Positions 7,603 through 13,419 of a DNA stretch of 25,934 bases are shown here, in pieces. The notes below the pieces were generated by a model. That model was not told where the DNA came from. It saw nothing but the letters and a program-made list of their open reading frames with translations, and did no database searches. The stretch's first letter is position 1. Each line of letters begins with the position of its first letter. Location of the stretch: positions 1 through 25,934 of the forward strand of contig CAYVWB010000063.1 of assembly GCA_964455395.1 (NCBI GenBank), written 5' to 3'. The position numbers and the translations under genes were made by a program. The stretch is from CAYVWB01 sp964455395. GTDB lineage: Bacteria; Desulfobacterota; Desulfovibrionia; Desulfovibrionales; Desulfovibrionaceae.

Positions 7603-8438
7603 CAGGCATCGCTCGCTTCAGCGTCATGGGACGCGTCGGATTGTTCGGGTTTGGGGGGCATGGGAATGAACGCCGAAGTGCGGCGGATGTAGTCGCGGTA
7701 TTTGGGTTTGGTCTGGGTGAGGTCCTTTTCCAGCATGCTCACGCCGGAGACCTTGATGATGAGGAAGGTCAACAGGAGGGGGCTGATGATGGTCCACCAT
7801 GCCCCGCCGCCCAGGGCCACAAGGAAGAGGCCCCACCACTGCACGGTCTCCCCGAAGTAGTTGGGGTGGCGGGTGTAGCGCCACAAGCCCCGGTCAAGCA
7901 CCGTGCCTTTGTTGGCGGAATCCATCTTGAAGGCGAGGAGCTGCCAGTCCCCCACGGTCTCGAAACAGAAACCGAAGAGCCACACGGCCAGGCCCAAGGC
8001 GTCCAGCAAGCCGAAGGGCGTCGTCACGGCGATGGCCGCGAAGACTTCCAGGCTGATGATCCACGCCAGCACCGCCTGCAGGCAGAAGATGAACCCCAGG
8101 CTCCACAGCGCGAAATTCTGTGGGTGACGCTCGCGCATGGCGGCGTAACGGCGGTCCTCGGTGTGGGCTTTCCTTGTCCCGAAATTGCGCAGAAAGACGT
8201 GCAGCGCCAGCCTGAGCCCCCAGAGCGTGACCAGATGCGCGATCAGCAGTCCGCGCCAGTTCACGGCGTCCATGGAGCCGGCGAGTTGACCGTACGCCGT
8301 CCACGCCGCGGCGATGAACGCCAGGCCCCAGCCGATGTCCGCCACGCCGGCGTCCCGCAGCGCGAGACTCGCCAGCCAGCACCCCACCATGACGAGGAGC
8401 GCCGGCGCCAAGGGGATCACGTAGTATATCCAGTCCAT
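7602..8438 (-). CDS. DUF1295 integral membrane protein (steroid 5-alpha-reductase / ICMT-like)
   Basis: 278-residue polytopic membrane protein with about seven hydrophobic segments. The C-terminal part carries the family motif GLWRYTRHPNYFGE and, near the end, KYRDYIRRTSAFIPMPPK. These are characteristic of DUF1295, related to the steroid 5-alpha-reductase C-terminal domain and isoprenylcysteine carboxyl methyltransferases, enzymes acting on lipids inside the bilayer. This suggests a reductase or methyltransferase on an acyl chain, but the substrate is unproven. The ATG at 8438 is chosen because CGGAGG lies six bases upstream; an ATG ten codons further up has no such site. It is 67 bases after the MFS gene and overlaps the next gene by one base, so it probably starts the tightly coupled part of the operon. 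Confidence 0.88.
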   Translation of the reverse strand: MDWIYYVIPLAPALLVMVGCWLASLALRDAGVADIGWGLAFIAAAWTAYGQLAGSMDAVNWRGLLIAHLVTLWGLRLALHVFLRNFGTRKAHTEDRRYAAMRERHPQNFALWSLGFIFCLQAVLAWIISLEVFAAIAVTTPFGLLDALGLAVWLFGFCFETVGDWQLLAFKMDSANKGTVLDRGLWRYTRHPNYFGETVQWWGLFLVALGGGAWWTIISPLLLTFLIIKVSGVSMLEKDLTQTKPKYRDYIRRTSAFIPMPPKPEQSDASHDAEASDA

Positions 8439-8505
8439 GTTCGCCTCCGAATTCGTCTTCGAGCCCACGGTATAGCACAGGGACGGGCGTGTTGGGTAGG
8501 GGAAT

Positions 8506-9924
8506 TCACATTCTCCGGGAACGCAGGGGGTCCGGGATGGTCGTGGGGTCGTCGCCGCGGCGGCGGGCTTCCACGGCGTCCAGGATGCGTTCGTGTTCGA
8601 CCTTGCCGATGGGGTAGCGCCAGACGATGGCGATGGCCACGGCGTTGCACGCGCAGGGAACCAATGCGTAGAGCGCCCGCAGCGTCAGCAGCACGGGTTC
8701 CGGTTGTGTCTCCGCGGCGGACTGGTAGCCCATCCAGCCCAGCACGGGCAGCGCCGCGCCCACCCCCACGGCCGAGGCCGCTTTCTTCGCCACGGACCAT
8801 ACGCCGATGTAGACGCCCTCGCGGCGTTGGCCCGAGAGGTGCTCGTCGTAATCGATGACATCCGCCTGCATGGAGGAAGGCAGCGCCGCAACCGCGCCGA
8901 AGCCCACGCCGGATGCCGCGGTGAGCACGCCGTAGAGCCAAGCGTCCCCCGCGCCCAGAAAGAAGACGCCCACGAAGGCTCCGGTGTTCACCGCCATGGC
9001 CGCCATGTAGGCGCGCTTCTTGCCCCAGCGGCCGGCTGCTTTGCTCCACAACGGCAGGCACGCCACCCCCGTGATGATGTAGACGCCCAGAAACGGCTCG
9101 GCGCGCTCCACCTGGAGCACGTGGTCCACGTAATAGAGGATGAGCGTGGCCGGCAGGTTCGCGCCGATGGCGCCAACGGTGTACGAAGCCAGCAGGATGA
9201 GGAAAGGCCGGTTGCGTATGAAGACTGCAGCCGCCTGACGCAAGGGGGGGCGGGCTTCGCGACGCCGGCTGCGGGTCGGGGGCTCCTTGCAGACAGCGAC
9301 GCAGAGCCAGCAGGAGCCCACCAGCAGCGGCGCGTACAGGGCGCCGAACCAGAGGAATTTCGTACGCTCCCCGGCCGGATCGTCCGGCAGGTGCAATACG
9401 GCCTGGATGGCCAGGGGCGCGCCGGCGGCCATCAGCGCGCCAGCGAGCAGGGCGCCGTCGCGCAGGCTCATCAGCCGGGTGCGTTCGTCATAGTCGAAGG
9501 TCAGCTCGGGCCCCAGGGCCTCCCAGGGCGCTTCCACCAGCGTCCAGAAGAGCGTCAACCCGATGAGACTCGCGCCGAACCACCACGCCGAGGCCGCCGC
9601 GTCCCATGAAGGCGGCGCGTACATGGCCACGAGGAAGACGGCTTGAAGCACCACAGCCATGGCGATGAACGGCCGTCGGCGTCCGAAGCGCGTGCGCGTC
9701 CTGTCGGAGAGCCAGCCGGCCAGGGGGTCCGTCACGCCGTCAAGCAATCGCGCCGCCAGAATCACGCCACCCAGCACGGCGGCGTCCACGCCGACAACAT
9801 CCGTATAGAATTTGGGGACGTAGATGAACAACGGCGCGCCCACCACCGCCAGAAAGAATCCCGGCGCCGCATATGCGAGGGACGTCGCCAGCGACAGCCG
9901 GGGAGCAGAGTTCGATCTGGTCAT
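8506..9924 (-). CDS. MFS transporter of the GPH (glycoside-pentoside-hexuronide:cation) family
   Basis: 472-residue inner-membrane protein with about 12 transmembrane segments. The loop LLDGVTDPLAGWLSDRTRTR followed by FGRRRPFI (61-86) is the MelB/GPH signature between helices 2 and 3. GPH proteins normally couple sugar uptake to cation influx; related carriers in lipid loci have no assigned cargo, and its position here makes a lipid or lipid precursor conceivable. The start at 9924 is chosen because the transporter fold begins at once after it; a longer form from 10086 would read 54 non-family residues and collide with the divergent desaturase gene. First gene of the minus-strand operon, 67 bases before DUF1295. 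Confidence 0.88.
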   Translation of the reverse strand: MTRSNSAPRLSLATSLAYAAPGFFLAVVGAPLFIYVPKFYTDVVGVDAAVLGGVILAARLLDGVTDPLAGWLSDRTRTRFGRRRPFIAMAVVLQAVFLVAMYAPPSWDAAASAWWFGASLIGLTLFWTLVEAPWEALGPELTFDYDERTRLMSLRDGALLAGALMAAGAPLAIQAVLHLPDDPAGERTKFLWFGALYAPLLVGSCWLCVAVCKEPPTRSRRREARPPLRQAAAVFIRNRPFLILLASYTVGAIGANLPATLILYYVDHVLQVERAEPFLGVYIITGVACLPLWSKAAGRWGKKRAYMAAMAVNTGAFVGVFFLGAGDAWLYGVLTAASGVGFGAVAALPSSMQADVIDYDEHLSGQRREGVYIGVWSVAKKAASAVGVGAALPVLGWMGYQSAAETQPEPVLLTLRALYALVPCACNAVAIAIVWRYPIGKVEHERILDAVEARRRGDDPTTIPDPLRSRRM

Positions 9925-9930
9925 TGGCCT

Positions 9931-9959
9931 ACCATACACAAGGCGCAGGACAATGCGAA
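9931..9959 (-). promoter_or_regulatory. Weak candidate promoter of the lipid operon
   Basis: On the minus strand TTCGCA (9954-9959) and TATGGT (9931-9936) are spaced by 17 bases, four of six matches each. The predicted start point falls at or next to the ATG of the MFS gene, so the mRNA would be leaderless, which weakens the call. An ECF-type promoter elsewhere in 9925-10072 remains possible. Confidence 0.28.
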
Positions 9960-9966
9960 CAGCGTC

Positions 9967-9995
9967 TTGCCGCAAGGCGTGAATTGGCGTATCAT
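9967..9995 (+). promoter_or_regulatory. Sigma70-like promoter of the desaturase gene
   Basis: TTGCCG (9967-9972) and TATCAT (9990-9995, five of six consensus matches) are separated by exactly 17 bases. The predicted start near 10002 gives a leader of about 70 bases to the ATG at 10073, which is preceded by CGGAG. Confidence 0.5.
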
Positions 9996-10072
9996 GAAGC
10001 GTCGCATGTACCCGAATCCTCCCCTGTTGCGCGAAGCTGCGCCAACCTGCGCGCCCCCGCGCCGGAGTCCTC

Positions 10073-10957
10073 ATGCCCCATGACACCGCGAGCCTGGCGG
10101 CGCGTCACCTCACTGCCGAAGGAAAGCCCTGGTGGAGTTACTGGCCCAGGAATCTGGGGTTCATCGTCATGCACGCGGCCGTGTTGCTCGTCTTCGTCGC
10201 AGGCGTTTCCCCTGTGGCTGTTGCGGCCGCAGTCTTCTCGCACTACGCGCGCGCTTTCGGTCTGACTGCCGGATACCACCGCTACTTCGCGCATCGCGCC
10301 TTCAAGACGAGTCGGGTCATGCAGTTCCTTTTGGCGTATCTGGGCGCCTGCGCAGCGCAACGTGGCCCCTTGTGGTGGGCGGGCCATCATGTGCAGCACC
10401 ACCGCGCGGCGGACACCCCGGAGGACATTCACTCCCCGGTGCGTCGGGGGTTCTGGTGGTCCCACGTGGGCTGGACCTTCGCGCCCGAGTACGCGCCCAC
10501 GCCGGAGAAAGCTTTGCCGGATTACGCGAAATATCCCGAGCTGCGGTGGTTGAACAAGTACGACAAAGTCGCGCCGCTGACGTGGGCGGTGGCCTGCTAC
10601 CTGGTGGGCGCGGCCTTGCAAGCCATGGCGCCCTCCCTGGGAACCAGCGGCTTCCAGATGGTGATCTGGGGATTCGTCGTCCCCACGGTTACGCTCTACC
10701 ACGCCACATTTTGCGTGAACTCGGCGTGCCATCTGTGGGGAAGGCGTCGCTACGAGACCAACGACCGCAGCCGCAACAACCCTCTGGTGGCGTTCTTCAC
10801 CATGGGCGAGGGCTGGCACAACAACCACCACAAGTTCCCGCCGGCGGCGCGTCAAGGCGTGGCCTGGTGGGAGGTGGACCTCACCTACATCATCCTCCGC
10901 GGCATGGAGCGCCTCGGCCTCGTCCATGGAATGAAGAGTCGGCCCGCCGGGAAATAA
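10073..10957 (+). CDS. Membrane acyl-lipid / acyl-CoA delta-9-type fatty acid desaturase
   Basis: 294-residue integral membrane diiron enzyme that uses O2 and electrons to introduce a cis double bond into saturated acyl chains. The histidine clusters are complete: HRYFAH (69-74), HHVQHH (105-110), a histidine in NSACHLWG (220), and EGWHNNHHKFP (247-255). Two paired hydrophobic regions flank them (about 28-60 and 165-210). Length is normal for the bacterial stearoyl-CoA-desaturase-like family; there is no cytochrome b5 or ferredoxin domain, so an external electron donor is needed. It is transcribed away from the lipid operon with 148 bases between starts. The double bond it makes would be a natural substrate for the two CFA-family methyltransferases. 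Regiospecificity cannot be read from sequence. Confidence 0.93.
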   Translation: MPHDTASLAARHLTAEGKPWWSYWPRNLGFIVMHAAVLLVFVAGVSPVAVAAAVFSHYARAFGLTAGYHRYFAHRAFKTSRVMQFLLAYLGACAAQRGPLWWAGHHVQHHRAADTPEDIHSPVRRGFWWSHVGWTFAPEYAPTPEKALPDYAKYPELRWLNKYDKVAPLTWAVACYLVGAALQAMAPSLGTSGFQMVIWGFVVPTVTLYHATFCVNSACHLWGRRRYETNDRSRNNPLVAFFTMGEGWHNNHHKFPPAARQGVAWWEVDLTYIILRGMERLGLVHGMKSRPAGK

Positions 10958-11494
10958 GGCGGCGCATGCGCCTTGCTCCGGATACGGTCGCGGTCCGCTC
11001 CCTTATCGCGCTGCCGGCGCGTTACGCCCTCCGTGTCGCCGCAAGCGTCCTCCCGGGCGGTCATGCGATGACAACGTCGGCGCAGCTCGTCCACGCCGCC
11101 GGCGAAGTGGGGCGCTCCGGAGGGAGGCGCGTGCGGGACGGAGGGTGCGCATCACCTTGCCGTCGCCGTCGAGCGAACGCATCGAGACGAGCGTGATTCT
11201 GCCCGTCCAGGCGTAGGTCGGGGTGGTGCGGCAAAGCTCTCGACATAGGGCGCCGTCCACATCCGGATGTTCTTCCCCGGGGGAGCCCCCCCACGTGCGT
11301 GCGGCGCCCCTCGTCTGGTTGCGGACGTATCGTCAACAAGCCCGCAAGGCGGCGTTTCCCCTCCACATCCCCCGTAGGCGCAGAGCAGCGGCCTTGCGGC
11401 GAGAGGGCGCGCCGGCGCCTCCTGCTCGCCGAGCCACTGGCGATTTCCCCGCAGGCGCGCTATGGTGGGGGCAGCTTTGGACCAAGGAGCGCCC
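10958..11494. other. 537-base intergenic region before the histidine kinase
   Basis: No convincing gene on either strand. Immediately after the desaturase stop is the palindrome GGCGCATGCGCC (10961-10972), too tight and without a T-run to be a clear terminator. The right end holds a candidate promoter for the kinase (11438-11466). The middle has short minus-strand frames of uncertain origin, discussed under rejected items. Confidence 0.45.
11438..11466 (+). promoter_or_regulatory. Candidate promoter of the Rossmann/PAS kinase gene
   Basis: TGGCGA (11438-11443, three matches) and TATGGT (11461-11466, four matches) have a 17-base spacer. The predicted start near 11473 leaves a short leader with AAGGAGC placed before the ATG at 11495. 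Confidence 0.33.
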
Positions 11495-13090
11495 ATGACG
11501 GATGACACTGCCTTCGACATCGCCCAGCTCGATGAAGGCGCCTGCCTCTACGAGAGCGAAGCAACCGTGCGCCTGGCCGCCGTCGGCACGGGCCCGGGCT
11601 TCATGTCCCTCATGGACATCGTGCACAACGAAGCCTACCGCGACTTCCTGCCGGAGATGACGCTCACCGCCGTGGCCCGGCCCGGTCCCCACAAAGGCAA
11701 GCGCGCCTACCTGGAAGCCATGGGCGTCCCCCTCTACGAAGACGTGCAGACCATGCTCGCCGAGCATCCGGACCTCACCATGGTGGTGGAGCTCTCCGAG
11801 GTCTTGTCGGACGGCGCATTGCGCGACCTCATCCCGCGGCATGTCTCGCTCATCGACCGCACCGGCGCGGTCTTCCTCTGCGGACTGCGCGACCTCGCTC
11901 AGGCCAAGGCTTTCTGTCAAGGCGTGCTGGATCACCAGCGGACCCTGATGCAGACCATCATCGACGAGGTCCGCGAAGACATCCTCCTGCTGGACCGCCA
12001 CGGTCGTATCGTGGACTGCAACCGCAACGTGGTGGAGGGCGCCGGCTTGCCCCGGGAGGCGATTCTGGGGCGGCAGTGCTCCGAGGTCCACACTTTCCAG
12101 GGGGGACCGGCCTTCTGCTGCGAAGGCGGCGACGCCGCATGTCCCTACCGCATGGCCCTGGAGACCGGGGACAAAGCCGAAGCCATGTTCACCCGCGTGG
12201 ATGAAGACGGTCGGTTGCGCTATTACCGCGTCTACGCCTACCCCATCGTCTCCGCCGGCCGGGTGTCGCATATCACCGTCATGCGGCGGGACATCACGGA
12301 GCGCACACGCCGCGAGCGGCAGCAGCAGCAGTCGGACAAGCTCGCCGTGGTGGGGGAGATGTCCATGTACCTCGCTCACGAGATCCGCAACCCCCTCTTC
12401 GCCATCGCCGGCTTCACGCGCTCCCTGCTGAAAAGCGAGGCCCTGCAAGGCGACAACCGCGACAAGGTGCAGATCATCGCCGAAGAGACCGCGCGGCTGG
12501 AGCGTCTGCTCACCAGTATCCTCAATTTCGCCAAACCCGCCGAAGCGGAAACCCACAGTGTGGACCTGAACGAAGTGGCCGAGGAGACCGTCTCCCTCAT
12601 GCGCGTGAGCTGCGAACACCAGGGCGTCGAGCTCACCTTCACCCCCGTGCCCGACTTGCCCATGGTCAAAGCCGACCCGGAACTCGTGAAGCAGTGCCTC
12701 GTCAACCTCATCAAGAACAGCATGGAAGCCATGGAGACCACTGGCCACATCGAAGTGCGGGTGCGACGCGACCCCGAACGGCCGGACCTCGCCATGCTGG
12801 AAGTGGAGGACGACGGCCCCGGCATGACAGAAGAACAGCTCGCCCAGGCGTTCAACCCCTTCTTCACCACCAAGGAGACAGGCTGCGGTCTCGGCCTTGC
12901 GCTCATCAAAAAGATCATGGATGAATTCGGCGGCGCGGTGCGGCTGGCCAGCAAGCTCGGCGAGGGCGCAACCGTGGGCCTCTCCTTCCCGCCGGTGGTG
13001 GCCGAGGAACTCGGCGAGGGGGCTCGCTCTGCGGACCAGACACGCCCCCGGCCGCAGGTGCTGCCGGGCGTCTCCCCCAAGCAGGAATAG
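11495..13090 (+). CDS. Sensor histidine kinase with Rossmann-like N-terminus and Cys-rich PAS domain
   Basis: 531 residues, no transmembrane segment. Residues ~24-125 resemble a dinucleotide-binding Rossmann fold (VRLAAVGTGPGFMSLMDIV, then MGVPLYEDVQTML and DLTMVVELSE), a domain I know from Desulfovibrionales kinases. A PAS domain (~155-270) carries C195, H199, C208, C209 and C216, a cluster suited to metal or redox sensing. The kinase core follows: H-box with phospho-acceptor H295 (YLAHEIRNPL), N-box NLIKNSMEAM (404-413), G1 DDGPGM (439-444), F-box FNPFFTTK and G2 GCGLGLAL. AAGGAGC supports the start at 11495 over an ATG 11 codons upstream. The C-terminal tail (505-531) is disordered. No cognate response regulator is adjacent on this strand. 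The ligand (NAD(P)H, a metal, or a redox signal) is inference. Confidence 0.9.
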   Translation: MTDDTAFDIAQLDEGACLYESEATVRLAAVGTGPGFMSLMDIVHNEAYRDFLPEMTLTAVARPGPHKGKRAYLEAMGVPLYEDVQTMLAEHPDLTMVVELSEVLSDGALRDLIPRHVSLIDRTGAVFLCGLRDLAQAKAFCQGVLDHQRTLMQTIIDEVREDILLLDRHGRIVDCNRNVVEGAGLPREAILGRQCSEVHTFQGGPAFCCEGGDAACPYRMALETGDKAEAMFTRVDEDGRLRYYRVYAYPIVSAGRVSHITVMRRDITERTRRERQQQQSDKLAVVGEMSMYLAHEIRNPLFAIAGFTRSLLKSEALQGDNRDKVQIIAEETARLERLLTSILNFAKPAEAETHSVDLNEVAEETVSLMRVSCEHQGVELTFTPVPDLPMVKADPELVKQCLVNLIKNSMEAMETTGHIEVRVRRDPERPDLAMLEVEDDGPGMTEEQLAQAFNPFFTTKETGCGLGLALIKKIMDEFGGAVRLASKLGEGATVGLSFPPVVAEELGEGARSADQTRPRPQVLPGVSPKQE

Positions 13091-13418
13091 CCGATGACCG
13101 GACGGCAGCCCCGGCGTGGCAGGTTCCGTCCCCTCTCTCTCGGTCCCCTGTCCTCCCGTCTCTCCGCGTCGAACCTCCCGAATCTCCCGCGTTGCGCCGG
13201 TCTCTCCGGGCCGACGCGTCCTCCCCCCGTGCATGGTTGATGGCCCACGTCACCCGCTGAGCGCCATGGAGCATGGTCAGGAGGAACGCTTATGGCCGAG
13301 GTCCTTTCGGCCAATAGCCTGTCGATGACAATGGAGAGCTGTTGAAGGCGTATGGGCTGGTGATTTCGCGGACGCCGGGGAAAGCGGGGGGGACGGGGGC
13401 CGCCGAGCGGAGGCGCCC
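13091..13418. other. 328-base gap between converging kinase genes
   Basis: About 13120-13225 is strongly pyrimidine-biased on the plus strand (runs of CTCTCT, TCCTCCC, TCTCCG) without recognisable coding. A short reading frame with a strong ribosome site lies at 13292-13345 and a GC-rich hairpin at 13396-13419; both are listed separately. Confidence 0.45.
13292..13345 (+). CDS. Possible 17-residue small ORF or decayed gene start
   Basis: ATG at 13292 is preceded by a near-perfect Shine-Dalgarno (CAGGAGGA) at seven bases, and the frame reads MAEVLSANSLSMTMESC before a TGA. Such a good initiation site in otherwise empty DNA suggests either a small expressed protein or the stump of a longer gene. 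The sequence is too short to assign. An inverted repeat GGCCGA/TCGGCC (13294-13299 and 13307-13312) covers its first codons and could hide or expose the start. Confidence 0.25.
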   Translation: MAEVLSANSLSMTMESC

Positions 13419-13419
13419 C
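13396..13419 (-). terminator. GC-rich hairpin abutting the hybrid kinase stop codon
   Basis: GGGGC (13396-13400) pairs with GCCCC (13415-13419), and after a one-base bulge GCC pairs with GGC, giving about eight base pairs with a seven-base loop. It begins at the TAG stop. There is no T-tract after it, so intrinsic termination is uncertain; it may only protect the mRNA 3' end. Confidence 0.25.

Noticed and set aside
9925..10086. Extended N-terminus of the MFS transporter starting at 10086
   Set aside because: It would overlap the start of the divergent desaturase and adds 54 residues unlike any transporter; the ATG at 9924 begins directly at the membrane domain.
11003..11280. Minus-strand fragments reading KNIRMWTAPYVE and, in another frame, TPTYAWTGRITLVSM, loosely like conjugation proteins of the TraV type
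   Set aside because: The match is a few residues, needs a frameshift, and lies in GC-rich non-coding DNA; too weak to call a pseudogene.
11333..13234. Long minus-strand frame opposite the Rossmann/PAS kinase
   Set aside because: The kinase on the plus strand has all conserved boxes; the antisense frame has none.
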